Shown here in pieces: positions 42,931 to 51,919 of a stretch of DNA of 64,000 bases (the first letter of the stretch is position 1; each line of letters opens with the position of its first letter). The DNA is from CATOSP01 sp965216155 (GTDB taxonomy: Bacteria; Chloroflexota; Dehalococcoidia; Lucifugimonadales; UBA3495). A program made the position numbers and the translations under genes. The stretch covers positions 682,001 to 746,000 of the forward strand of contig CBDCFD010000005.1 in assembly GCA_965216155.1 (NCBI GenBank). The letters run 5' to 3'. Under the pieces are notes generated by a model. It searched no databases and was not told the origin of the DNA. It saw nothing but the letters and a program-made list of their open reading frames with translations.

Positions 42931-44169
42931 GTGGATCAGTTGGGTCAGGACTCAACCACGGGGCGCAAGGCGCAGGTCTTCCGCGCATTGCGCCACCGCA
43001 ATTTTCGATGGTTCTGGGCTGGCGTCAGCGTCCAGTCCACGGGCCAGGGAATGCAGTTCCTCATCCTGGGTTGGATAGTGTTGGAACTCACCGGCTCGGC
43101 CTCCAGGATGGGGTTCGCGATCTTTCTGTTCGGGATAACCGGACTTGTGGTCATCCTTTTTACGGGGACCTTTGCGGACCGCCTTGACCGGCGGAACCTG
43201 TGCGTAGGCACCCAGGCCCTAATTGGTATCTTCATGCTGAGTTTGGCGTTCCTCCAAGTGTCAGACCTTATCGCCCTCTGGCACATCTATGCCGTCGTCG
43301 TCCTCATAGCATGTTCTTCGGCGTTTAACGCGCCTGCCAGAGCTGCGCTCGTTCCCGACCTCGTGGAGCGCGAGGATGTTATGAACGCCGTGGTGCTTAA
43401 CTCCGCGGTGACGAACGCCGGTAGAGTGGCCGGTCCGGTGATCGGTGGTGCGGTGATCGAGTTTGCGGGTATCGGGGCCGCTCTCTGCGTCGCCGCCGGA
43501 TTCTTGGCCTCCGGGAGCGTGGCTCTTCTCATGGTCCGTCGCGTGCTCCGTCCCGTCCCGGTGGGGCGCACCTCCTTCCTGGCTGATCTATTGGCGGGTT
43601 TTCGGTATTGCTGGAGCAACCCGGTCACCTTTACCGTGATAGCCATCGGGTTTGTGTTCGGGCTTTTCGGGATGCCTTTCATCCACGTGATGCCCGCGTA
43701 CGCTAGGCAGGTCTTGGACGCAAACGCCGGACAGGTGGGGCTTCTGATGTCCGGGGCGGGCATCGGGTCGCTGGCCGGTACTATATTCCTGGCCTCATTG
43801 GGGAACTTCAGCCATAAGAGCTGGCTCTTGCTGGCCTCGATGTTCATTTTCGGAGTATCCTTGTTCGTTCTCGCCTGGTCCGCCTGGTTCTGGGTCGCAT
43901 GGGTGATACTATTGTTCCTGGGACTAAGTGACATTTTCCCAATGGGGACCACCGTGCTGCAGCTATCCATTTCGCCGGAGCTGCGAGGTAGGGTGATGAG
44001 CCTTTGGTTCATTACTATCGCGTTTTCGTTAATGGGCTCCTTTCCCATGGCGTTGGCTGCGGATTACACGAACTGGACAACAGCCTTCGCCGGCGGGGCC
44101 GCGGTCTGCCTGATAGTTGGGTTGGTCCTTGGTATTTGGCGACCTACTCTTCGCCGGCTGGAAGTGTAG
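42931..44169 (+). CDS. MFS transporter, copy 2 (tandem duplicate)
   Basis: Product resembles copy 1 throughout (RALRHRNFRWFWAGVSVQSTGQGMQFLILGW against RALRHRDFRWFWTGTVTQAAGRGMQFLILGW), with the same MFS motif FADRLDRRNLC. The GTG at 42931 gives a protein of 412 residues, close in length to copy 1; no strong ribosome-binding site is seen. A very long frame spans both genes, but only its second half is this gene. The two pumps may form a redundant or heteromeric pair. Confidence 0.85.
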   Translation: MDQLGQDSTTGRKAQVFRALRHRNFRWFWAGVSVQSTGQGMQFLILGWIVLELTGSASRMGFAIFLFGITGLVVILFTGTFADRLDRRNLCVGTQALIGIFMLSLAFLQVSDLIALWHIYAVVVLIACSSAFNAPARAALVPDLVEREDVMNAVVLNSAVTNAGRVAGPVIGGAVIEFAGIGAALCVAAGFLASGSVALLMVRRVLRPVPVGRTSFLADLLAGFRYCWSNPVTFTVIAIGFVFGLFGMPFIHVMPAYARQVLDANAGQVGLLMSGAGIGSLAGTIFLASLGNFSHKSWLLLASMFIFGVSLFVLAWSAWFWVAWVILLFLGLSDIFPMGTTVLQLSISPELRGRVMSLWFITIAFSLMGSFPMALAADYTNWTTAFAGGAAVCLIVGLVLGIWRPTLRRLEV

Positions 44170-44312
44170 GCTGGGTCCGGTGGGCGGGGCCGTGTCTGAA
44201 ACATCGGGCCGCGGGTTGACACTTGCGGCCCGGCAGAGTCTAATTTCAGAAACCCGGGGCTTGGAAAGTCCCATTCTCCATCGCTTATCAATAAAATCCC
44301 AGGAGGCTTACG

Positions 44313-45308
44313 ATGGCACAGGTAGTATTGGGACTGGGTAGCTCCCACAGCCCACAGCTCAGCACTCCTTCCGAAGGCTGGCGTGCCCGGGGCGAGAACG
44401 ACAGGCGGCACAAGCAACTTGTTGGCACCGACGGCGTCGTCTCCGACTTTGACGGCCTTATGGCCCGCGCCGACCTTGACCGCATCGCGAAAGAGATCAC
44501 CCCAGACAAGATGCAGCAGCGCCACGAGCGGAACCAGAAGAGTATCGCAAGGCTGAGCAAAGCCCTGTATGAAGCCGACCTGGATGTCCTGGTCATGCTG
44601 GGCGACGACCAGCAGGAATACCTTCTGGATGACAATATGCCGGGAATATGCATTTACTGGGGCGACGAGATGAGCGTGCCGGGCCGGGAAGGCGACGCTG
44701 GCGCCAATAACAATCCATTGATTGGCTATTCCATCGAAGACCAGGCGGTCCCTGCGCAATCATCCCTGGGCCGCCACCTGATCGAGTACCTAGTCGAGGC
44801 CGAATTCGACATTGGCAGTTCAAAGTTCTTGGACCCGAACAAAGGCGGAAGGGCCCAGGGCGGGATCGGCCATGCCTTCGGCTACGTATATCACCGGATA
44901 ATGACCGGCAAAATCATTCCCGCAGTGCCGATCATGGTCAACACTTACTACCCGCCGAACCAGCCAACTCCCAAGCGGTGCTATGACCTTGGCCGCACGC
45001 TGAGAAGCGCCATCGAAGCGTGGCCCACAAAGGCCCGCGTCGGCGTTCTCGCCTCCGGAGGGCTCAGCCATTTCGTGGTGGACGAAGAGCTGGACGAGAT
45101 GGCCCTGGACGGAATGAAGGACAAGAGCGTAGCCAAGCTGGGCAGGTTGCCGCGGGAGAAGATGCACTCGGGCAACTCGGAAATCAGGAATTGGGTCGCG
45201 GTCACCGGGGCTACCGAGCATCTGGATATGGAGCTGGTTGACTACGTTCCATGCTACCGCTCCCCCGCCGGTACAGGTTGCGCCATGGGGTTCGCCATCT
45301 GGAATTAG
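44313..45308 (+). CDS. LigB-like extradiol dioxygenase family protein
   Basis: A 331-residue protein with the LigB fold. GLGSSHSPQL at residues 7-16 gives the first iron His, VLVMLGDDQQE near 95 the acidic strand, and GVLASGGLSHFVVDEELDE near 250 a later His. Family members open catechol-type rings using Fe(II). The lack of a partner alpha subunit is normal for the fused or single-chain branch. Substrate unknown. The start follows an AGGAGG site. Confidence 0.85.
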   Translation: MAQVVLGLGSSHSPQLSTPSEGWRARGENDRRHKQLVGTDGVVSDFDGLMARADLDRIAKEITPDKMQQRHERNQKSIARLSKALYEADLDVLVMLGDDQQEYLLDDNMPGICIYWGDEMSVPGREGDAGANNNPLIGYSIEDQAVPAQSSLGRHLIEYLVEAEFDIGSSKFLDPNKGGRAQGGIGHAFGYVYHRIMTGKIIPAVPIMVNTYYPPNQPTPKRCYDLGRTLRSAIEAWPTKARVGVLASGGLSHFVVDEELDEMALDGMKDKSVAKLGRLPREKMHSGNSEIRNWVAVTGATEHLDMELVDYVPCYRSPAGTGCAMGFAIWN

Positions 45309-45324
45309 CCCGTTGTTAAGTTAG

Positions 45325-45363
45325 ACCTCCGATAGGACCCGTGACTTGGGTCCCATCGGAGGT
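45325..45363. terminator. Bidirectional terminator hairpin
   Basis: ACCTCCGAT-GGACCC and GGGTCC-ATCGGAGGT form a near-perfect 15-bp stem (one offset A/C) around a short loop, between convergent LigB-like and aldolase genes. Confidence 0.75.
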
Positions 45364-45368
45364 AAGGA

Positions 45369-46139
45369 TTATAGATCGGCGGACACGGACATCACGCGGT
45401 AGTTCCAAATGCCGTCCCGTTGTGGCTCTCTACCCTGTAGTACGTCTTTGAAATGAGGTAGCTCGTGTAGGGGAATGCGGTTGTCCATCTCCTCCACCAG
45501 CTCGTCGGGCAAGCGGGAGTGGTCCGGTCCTTCGGCGCAGTAGGCCAGATAGTTCATCCGGGCCTGCTCCTCCAATTGCAACATGCTCATTACCGACTCG
45601 GCTGCGGTGGAACCGGTGGTCACCGCGCCGTGCCCCTGAAGCAGAACGATTGACTCCTTTCCCATGTACGCCACCATATCCATTCCCTCTTCGTCGCTCT
45701 GAATGGTCTTGGTGTGCGGGTAGACCGGCAGCGGGCTCCGGACTAACTGCGCCCCTTCCTGGCACATGGGTACCAGAGTTTGGCCCAACGTACTCATCAG
45801 GACGGTATACCTGGGGTGGACATGCACCACCGAATGAATTTCGGGGCGGGTCTTGTAGATGCAGGAATGGATTTTGACTTCCGAGCATTGGCTCAACCCG
45901 GGACGTGCGTGCACCATGAATCCTTCCAGGTCGCAAACCACCATGTCTTCCGGCCGCATCACAGCCAGGGCATCCACCTCGTATTGGCGGCCCTTTACCA
46001 CAAACCTTTCCGGGTCGCCGGGGACGCGCATACTCACGTGGCCCAGGGCAGCGGTCACGCCCACGGTCAGGCCGACGTCTGAAAGAATACGGTTGGCGAT
46101 CGCCACCTGGCGCATGGCGCCGTCAAGCTGAGAGACCAT
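45369..46139 (-). CDS. Class II aldolase/adducin family protein
   Basis: Start chosen at ATG 46139 with AAGGTGG upstream; the frame is open 63 bases more without a site. The 256-residue protein has the zinc-site strand VVHVHPRYTVLMS (His pair) and a late GHGAVTTGSTAAESVMSM (His). Class II aldolases cleave or form phosphorylated sugar and hydroxy-acid bonds using Zn. The exact aldol is unknown. Confidence 0.88.
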   Translation of the reverse strand: MVSQLDGAMRQVAIANRILSDVGLTVGVTAALGHVSMRVPGDPERFVVKGRQYEVDALAVMRPEDMVVCDLEGFMVHARPGLSQCSEVKIHSCIYKTRPEIHSVVHVHPRYTVLMSTLGQTLVPMCQEGAQLVRSPLPVYPHTKTIQSDEEGMDMVAYMGKESIVLLQGHGAVTTGSTAAESVMSMLQLEEQARMNYLAYCAEGPDHSRLPDELVEEMDNRIPLHELPHFKDVLQGREPQRDGIWNYRVMSVSADL

Positions 46140-46359
46140 TCTAACCACCTTTTGCTGTAGTAGATGTGGAGACAGGCTCCAATATGGTGCCGGGGCATTC
46201 AACAGTCAAGCCCGTCTGTCCTGCCTCGCCTTGGAACTGGCGATACGGGCGATACGATGGAGGGCGGTCTTTGGTAAAATGGCGTCTGACTCGGGGGGCC
46301 AGACTCGGAGTAGAGCGGTCCCGGATTTCCACTGCCGCCATTTGGAGGGGACATCCCGC

Positions 46360-47184
46360 ATGGACTACCAGGAAGTCCGCGGCCGGTTCTTGGCTGTGAC
46401 CAGCGTGCCCGACGACGACATTGACCTCGCCAGGGCCTCGTTTCTTATCGCCGCGTCGGAATATCCGGACCTTGATGTGGACGGCCAAATGGCGGCGTTG
46501 GACTCCCTTGCGGCCGTTGCGGTCCGCCGAATCGGCGAATACCCCGAACCCTTTTACGCCGTCAACAAGTTGAGCGAATACCTATTCGACGAAGTCGGTT
46601 TCTCAGGCAACAGCGATGATTACTACGACCCCCGGAACAGTTATCTGAACGAAGTGCTTGCCCGCCAGCGTGGGATACCGATTACCTTGTCGCTCATCTG
46701 CGTCCTGGTTGGCAGACTGGTGGGCATACCGCTCCAAGGCGTGGGAATGCCGGGCCATTTCCTGGTCTCTCATCGGACCGAAGGGAACCTCGTAATCGAC
46801 CCGTTTCACCGGGGGATCATGGTTTCCGAAGAAGAATGCGCCGAACGTCTCCGGCAGGTGGCGGGCGCCAACGCCGAGTGGGACGCCAGCTATTTGGACC
46901 CGGTGACCAACCGGGAGTTCCTGGCGAGAATGCTGCGAAACCTCAAGGGTATATATCTTCAAAGCCGGGACCATCCACGGGTTTTGTCCGTCATCGACTT
47001 CCTGGTCGCGCTGGCGCCACAAGCGCCGCGTGAAAGGCGTGACCGCGGCCTCATCCACTACCAACTGGGCCATCTCGCAGAAGCCCTGGACGACCTTCGC
47101 TTTTATCTGGAAGCCACTCCCGCGGGCCCGCAGCATGGGCCGGTGCAACGGTTGGTGGACTCCATAGAGCAGCGGTTGTCGTGA
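46360..47184 (+). CDS. SirB1-like transglutaminase-fold protein
   Basis: Start ATG 46360 with GGAGGGG eight bases before it; an earlier open frame has no site. The 274-residue protein shows the SirB1 family core: YDPRNSYLNEVLARQRGIPITLSLICVLVGRLVGIPLQGVGMPGHFLVSH, then LVIDPFHRGIMVSEEECAERL, then a C-terminal TPR-like helical stretch (DRGLIHYQLGHLAEALDDLRFYL). Function unknown; often called a transglutaminase-like/TPR protein. Confidence 0.8.
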   Translation: MDYQEVRGRFLAVTSVPDDDIDLARASFLIAASEYPDLDVDGQMAALDSLAAVAVRRIGEYPEPFYAVNKLSEYLFDEVGFSGNSDDYYDPRNSYLNEVLARQRGIPITLSLICVLVGRLVGIPLQGVGMPGHFLVSHRTEGNLVIDPFHRGIMVSEEECAERLRQVAGANAEWDASYLDPVTNREFLARMLRNLKGIYLQSRDHPRVLSVIDFLVALAPQAPRERRDRGLIHYQLGHLAEALDDLRFYLEATPAGPQHGPVQRLVDSIEQRLS

Positions 47185-47270
47185 CTCTATGTCTTCCTCG
47201 CATTCGTATTGACTATACGGCTCGTCATTGCGAATGCAGTCAAACCTAAACGCTGAAAACGGGAGGCGTC

Positions 47271-48119
47271 ATGCCTGAAAACGTGTTACAGGGAAGAGTC
47301 GCCATTGTCACCGGCGCCGCCAGTCCCATCGGTCTGGGGCGGAATATGACCGAAGCCCTGGTGAGGGCCGGGGCCCGAGTCGCTATGCTGGACATTAACC
47401 AGGACTGGTTGGACGAGACCTCCAACGATATGCGCGAGATTGGCGGCGACGACTGCGTGATAACCATCCGCGCCGACGTTACCAGCCCGGAAGACGCCGA
47501 ATCCGCGGTCAGCCAAACGGTCTCCGAACTGGGCGGGTTGCACATACTCGTCAACAACGCGGGGACAAACCCCAGGGCGGCGGGACTTGGTTCAGGGGCG
47601 AGAACCAACTTCTGGGAGACATCTCCCGAGGCCTGGAGCCGGGTTGTAGCGGTGAACTTCAGCGGGCCGTTCTTCATGGCCAGGGCAGCCGTCGGACATT
47701 TGATGGCCCAAAAGTGGGGCCGGATCATCGGTGTCACCACCAGCATGGACACCATGTGGCGCAGGCAGGGCTCACCCTACGGCCCATCCAAGGCCGGTCA
47801 CGAGGCGCTGATGGCCGTCATGGCCCAGGAGTTGGAGGGCACGGGCGTTACCGTGAACGTGTTGGTGCCGGGTGGAGGGACCAACACCAACCTTATTGCT
47901 CCCGACCCGGGCCTAGACCGTTCGGCCCTCATCCAGCCCGACGTGATGCAGGCCCCTGTAGTCGGGCTGGCCTCGGAAGAGTCCTCGGAAGTCAACGGCC
48001 GCCGGCTAATCGGCTACTTCTGGGACGAAGAACTTCCCATCGAGGAGAGGCTGGAAAAGGCTGGCGCACCCATAGCCTGGCCCCAGCTCGGCCGGCAAGC
48101 CGTCTCAGGGGGGCGGTGA
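47271..48119 (+). CDS. Short-chain dehydrogenase/reductase
   Basis: The 282-residue SDR has the cofactor motif GAASPIGLGR (residues 15-24, a TGxxxxxG variant), NNAGT, and a catalytic Tyr/Lys pair in SPYGPSKAG near residue 170. It should oxidise or reduce a hydroxyl/keto group with NAD(P). It precedes the CoA transferase gene on the same strand. Confidence 0.9.
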   Translation: MPENVLQGRVAIVTGAASPIGLGRNMTEALVRAGARVAMLDINQDWLDETSNDMREIGGDDCVITIRADVTSPEDAESAVSQTVSELGGLHILVNNAGTNPRAAGLGSGARTNFWETSPEAWSRVVAVNFSGPFFMARAAVGHLMAQKWGRIIGVTTSMDTMWRRQGSPYGPSKAGHEALMAVMAQELEGTGVTVNVLVPGGGTNTNLIAPDPGLDRSALIQPDVMQAPVVGLASEESSEVNGRRLIGYFWDEELPIEERLEKAGAPIAWPQLGRQAVSGGR

Positions 48120-48364
48120 ATCGAGGAGTCAGTCTCCTTTCCAGCGGGATAGGGATAGAGTGAGGGGCACTGCCCTTCACCAAGTCTCGGGCCCCCGAAC
48201 ATCCCGGCCGGAGGAGCGGTAGGCCCAAACCTGCTGTTGTTGACCCCCTCAAAGGGCGCATCTATACTTCGAGACCAATTCACGTGACCCTGGCAGCCTC
48301 CCACGGCTGACCGCAAACTCCCCATACCTCAAGCAATAAATAATCGAACAAGAGGAGACAAATC

Positions 48365-50650
48365 ATGCCTGGCGCATTAGATGGGATTCGAGTGATCGAC
48401 TTTGGGCAGTATGTAGCCGGACCGCTGGCCGGAATGCTGCTCGCAGACCAGGGAGCCGATGTAATCAAGGTCGACCCACCCGGTGGGCCGCGCCTAAAGA
48501 CCCCCGCCAATGCTACCTGGAACCGGGGCAAGCGCAGCATACATTTGGACTTGAAGGACCCGGCTGACCTCGAAACCGCCCGCGGGCTCATCGCAGGCGC
48601 GGACGTAGTGGTCGAGAACTTCCGTCCCGGCGTCATGCAGCGGTTGGGGATCGGCCCCGAGGAGATGTGCAAGGTTCATCCCCAATTGGTGTACTGCTCG
48701 ATTCCGGGGTTCGCCACAGACGACCCCAGGGTGAATATCAGGGCTTTTGAGGGTGTCGTCGGCGCGGCGGCGGCCACCTATGTCCCTCGCGGTGAAGGAC
48801 CCGACCCCAGCCAGCCCGTCTACACTGCCGTTCCCATCGCCTCCAGCTACGCCGCATTCCAGTCCGTGGTCAGCATCACCATGGCGCTGAATGCACGGGA
48901 GCGGGACGGCCTGGGCCAGCACATCGAAGTCCCTCTCTTCGACGCCATGTTCCCGTCCATCGGAGGCCGGGGAATGAAAGTGCATGACCCGGCGATGGAC
49001 CCGCCGTCCGCCAGGGGGCTCTGGGGTGGCCACTTCGAATGCAAAGACGGACGCTGGGTCAGATTCAGCGGCTCAGGGAACCAGAACTTCAGCGAGTTTT
49101 GCGAAGCCGCCGGGATCACATCCTGGGGCGAGGAAGGGCTGATCGACTTCGACCGGTTGCTGGAGGACCCGGTCCTCGCCGCCGAGGCGGAGCGCCGGTC
49201 CAAAGAGCTGTTTAAGACTCGCACCGCCCAGGAATGGGAGGACCTAGTTGCTGAAGCGGGCAGCGAATGCACCATGTCCCGCACCGCCTTGGAATGGTTC
49301 GATCACCCCCATGCTCGGGAGTCCAAGATGGTGATCGAGGTTGACGATCCCACCTACGGAAAGATGCTTCAACCCGGCGTCGCAGCACGCATGTCGGCAA
49401 CTCCCGGGTCGGTGCGTTCTCCTGCTCCAACCCCTAACGAACACCGCGAGGAGATTCTTGCCGAACTCAAGGCGCCCCGCACTCCACGCGCCCCGACATC
49501 GGTGGAAGCCACCCTACGGTCCGCCCTCCAGGGAGTGAAGGTCCTGGACCTGTGCATCATCCTCGCCGGACCTACCCTGGGGCGCACGATGGCCGAGTTC
49601 GGCGCGGACGTAATCAAGATCGACAACCCCGCCAGGGGCCGCACCGTGGCCCGCCACAACGACATCAACCGGGGAAAGCGCAGCATCCTGCTCGACCTCA
49701 AGTCTGAGGAGGGCCGCGACGTCTTCTGGCGGTTGTTGGAAGACGCCGACGTGGTGGCGCAGAACTACCGGGCAGGCAAATTGGAAAAGTTAGGTTTGGA
49801 CTACGACCGCGTGCGGGAACGGAAACCGGATATCGTATACGCTTCCCTCAATGCATTCGGCCACATCGGTCCGTGGGCGATGCGCCCCGGCCACGAACAA
49901 TTTGCCCAGGCTGCCACCGGCATGGACCGGCGCTTCGGGGGAGACGGCGCGCCGACCATTCAACCCAACGCGGTCAACGACTATGGGACGGGCTTCATGG
50001 GCGCATACGCCACCGCCCTCGCCCTGCTGCACCGCCAGCGCACCGGAGAGGGGCAGCACGTGGACGCCGCGTTGGCCTATACCGCGATGACCCTCCAGTC
50101 AGCCTACAACAATCTTTACGACGGCAAGACCTGGGACGAAACTCGGGGTCAGGATGCGGTAGGCGACGGCCCCTTGCACCGGGCCTACAAGGCCAGCGAC
50201 GGTTGGTTCTTCCTGGGAGCGGACGAGTCGGACCTAGCTCGCCTGAACGGCGTCGAAGGGTTGTCCGGCGTTGGGTCCCTGGACGGCGAGGCTTTGGCCC
50301 ACTCACTGGAAGAGAGGTTCCAGTCGCAGACCGTCGAAGTCTGGGTAGGGCGATTGACGGCGGCAGACATCGGCGCACACCGGGTCGTTGTTGATGTGGA
50401 AGAACTTATGAACGACCCTTGGGTCGTTGACCATGAACTCAGCCTCATCCGGCCCCACGACGACATCGGACTGGTTACGTCTTGCGGTCCCGCTCCGCGG
50501 CTCTCACGTACTCCGGTCACCTCCGGGTGGGCGGCCCCCAAGCCCGGCAAACACGCCCCGGAGATTCTTGGGGAGGCCGGCCTGGGAGACCGCTTCGACC
50601 GGCTGCTCCGGGAGGAAATTATCCTGATGGACGGCGTGGGCGCTGGCTAA
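48365..50650 (+). CDS. Fused double-domain CaiB/BaiF CoA transferase
   Basis: The 761-residue chain contains two CaiB-type modules. Module 1 starts GIRVIDFGQYVAGPLAGMLLADQGADVIKVDPPGG (residue 5) and NRGKRSIHLDLKD. Module 2 starts GVKVLDLCIILAGPTLGRTMAEFGADVIKIDNPARG (residue ~390) with NRGKRSILLDLKS. Single-domain enzymes are about 400 residues, so this is a tandem fusion, which may dimerise within one chain. The catalytic Asp in module 1 lies in VPLFDAMFPSIGG-type context; in module 2 the corresponding position is DAALAYTAMTLQSAY. It moves CoA between acids. Confidence 0.9.
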   Translation: MPGALDGIRVIDFGQYVAGPLAGMLLADQGADVIKVDPPGGPRLKTPANATWNRGKRSIHLDLKDPADLETARGLIAGADVVVENFRPGVMQRLGIGPEEMCKVHPQLVYCSIPGFATDDPRVNIRAFEGVVGAAAATYVPRGEGPDPSQPVYTAVPIASSYAAFQSVVSITMALNARERDGLGQHIEVPLFDAMFPSIGGRGMKVHDPAMDPPSARGLWGGHFECKDGRWVRFSGSGNQNFSEFCEAAGITSWGEEGLIDFDRLLEDPVLAAEAERRSKELFKTRTAQEWEDLVAEAGSECTMSRTALEWFDHPHARESKMVIEVDDPTYGKMLQPGVAARMSATPGSVRSPAPTPNEHREEILAELKAPRTPRAPTSVEATLRSALQGVKVLDLCIILAGPTLGRTMAEFGADVIKIDNPARGRTVARHNDINRGKRSILLDLKSEEGRDVFWRLLEDADVVAQNYRAGKLEKLGLDYDRVRERKPDIVYASLNAFGHIGPWAMRPGHEQFAQAATGMDRRFGGDGAPTIQPNAVNDYGTGFMGAYATALALLHRQRTGEGQHVDAALAYTAMTLQSAYNNLYDGKTWDETRGQDAVGDGPLHRAYKASDGWFFLGADESDLARLNGVEGLSGVGSLDGEALAHSLEERFQSQTVEVWVGRLTAADIGAHRVVVDVEELMNDPWVVDHELSLIRPHDDIGLVTSCGPAPRLSRTPVTSGWAAPKPGKHAPEILGEAGLGDRFDRLLREEIILMDGVGAG

Positions 50651-50802
50651 TTTCCCGCCCGCCTAATGCCGCGATTCGGCGGGCGATTCAACTCACTGTG
50701 AAGTCCAGGGCGTCCAATTCGTCATCCAGGGCGAATCTGCTCGTATGGGACCGTGCGTATTGGCAGGATGATGACATGGAATCGCCACAGTAACGGGGAG
50801 AA

Positions 50803-51015
50803 ATGATTCCAAGCGAGATTGGAGCGCGGATATTGGCCCCATCGACTCGGAAGACTATCCTCTCCCTGGGTGTTTTGGCGCTCGCCCTGACCATTCTGGC
50901 CTGCGGTGCAGGAGCAGAAAGCTCTGGACCCGTGATGGTCGAAAAAGAGGTAATTAAAGGGAATTACATACTTGATTACCCACAGCCTACGTCGACTCAT
51001 TGGACAGCAGACTAA
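50803..51015 (+). pseudogene. 5' stub of a substrate-binding lipoprotein gene
   Basis: The first 50 residues have a ribosome-binding site (GGGGAGAA), a lipoprotein signal ALTILACGAG (Cys34), and VMVEKEVIKG, the same linker style as the intact family-5 binding protein at 22467-24299. Past 50954 the sequence is that of the inserted element, so the last 20 residues are read-through. No 3' remainder of the gene is found beyond the element. Confidence 0.65.
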
Positions 51016-51762
51016 AGAGGGTCTTGTACTTAGGTCCGTCTGGTCTGAGTGGATAGAGAGATTCGAGCGTTCCGATCTCACGCATCAGGGCCAGGAAGTC
51101 CCGGCGCACGAGCGGACTGCACTTGCGCAAATCTCTGATAACATCGAGGATGTGCTGATCGGCCCTTTGTTGCAGTCTATCACCTACGCCTGGTCTCAAC
51201 ATCCGCGACACATCAATGGACTCAAAAGTATCGCGTCTGGCATCCTGTAAAACCGCTTCCATCTTGCGGTAAGCAGGCGACCACCGGGCATGTCCGGCAA
51301 TATTAAGTCGGGGGAATAGGGCCATCAACCCATCCTCATTCCTGACCGGAACCTGGACGACTTCCACCCCCAGGTTGGTTATGGCGGTCAGTTTGTGAGC
51401 CGTCACAGGCGACGTGACGACGACCTCAATCAATCGCACCGGGCAGCTGTCCCGGAGGCATAGAATATCTGGCACGTAGCCAGCCACGGCGTTGAGATTG
51501 TCGGGGATGATGACCTTATCGACGCCAGCCAACACATCATCGGACATCCCGCCTTCCAGGGTCGGCAGCGTGACGGGTCCAGCATTGGTGGCGTTCAAGG
51601 CGTCCCATATCAAGCCAACTGCATATTCATGCAGGAAGCTCACAGGGAAACCGGCGGTGCCCACATTCTTGCCCCATTCAGATTCGTCTAGCATAGCCTT
51701 CGGCATAGCGCCTCCTTCATTCCTTCCCTTACTTTGGGTAATCAAATATATAATTCCCTTTA
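50955..51762 (+). mobile_element. Compact TIR-bounded element with one unknown gene
   Basis: A 28-bp sequence starting TAAAGGGAATTA at 50955-50982 recurs inverted at 51735-51762 with 26 of 28 positions identical. The two copies bracket exactly one gene, whose stop is 5 bases inside the left copy and whose start is 28 bases inside the right copy. The outermost TA of each copy fits a TA target duplication. It lies inside the 5' stub of a lipoprotein gene. The gene is not a recognised transposase, so mobility may be provided in trans or be a new type. Confidence 0.6.
50987..51706 (-). CDS. Unknown protein, possibly PD-(D/E)XK nuclease-like
   Basis: ATG 51706 is preceded by a perfect AAGGAGG at six bases, so the protein is 239 residues; a longer open frame crossing the inverted repeat is not needed. 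It includes GYVPDILCLRDSCPVRLIEVVVTSPVTAHKL...GVEVVQVPV (near residues 115-165). An Asp, a Glu-Val-Val strand and a Lys in this order resemble a restriction-nuclease-like core, but the match is weak. The C-terminal third is helical and charged. It fills the TIR-bounded element and lies antisense to the interrupted gene. Confidence 0.6.
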   Translation of the reverse strand: MPKAMLDESEWGKNVGTAGFPVSFLHEYAVGLIWDALNATNAGPVTLPTLEGGMSDDVLAGVDKVIIPDNLNAVAGYVPDILCLRDSCPVRLIEVVVTSPVTAHKLTAITNLGVEVVQVPVRNEDGLMALFPRLNIAGHARWSPAYRKMEAVLQDARRDTFESIDVSRMLRPGVGDRLQQRADQHILDVIRDLRKCSPLVRRDFLALMREIGTLESLYPLRPDGPKYKTLFSLLSNEST

Positions 51763-51919
51763 CTTTGCGGTTCCCCTCTACGTAACTGCATAAAGCCGTT
51801 GACGGCATGTAGGGCGTGTTATTATCATTGCTGCGGACTCCGCTTGTGAGCGCCGGGTTCATATTTTTGTACGCCGTTTAACGCCGGCAGACTGACAATC
51901 GGGACTCAGGACCTTCATT

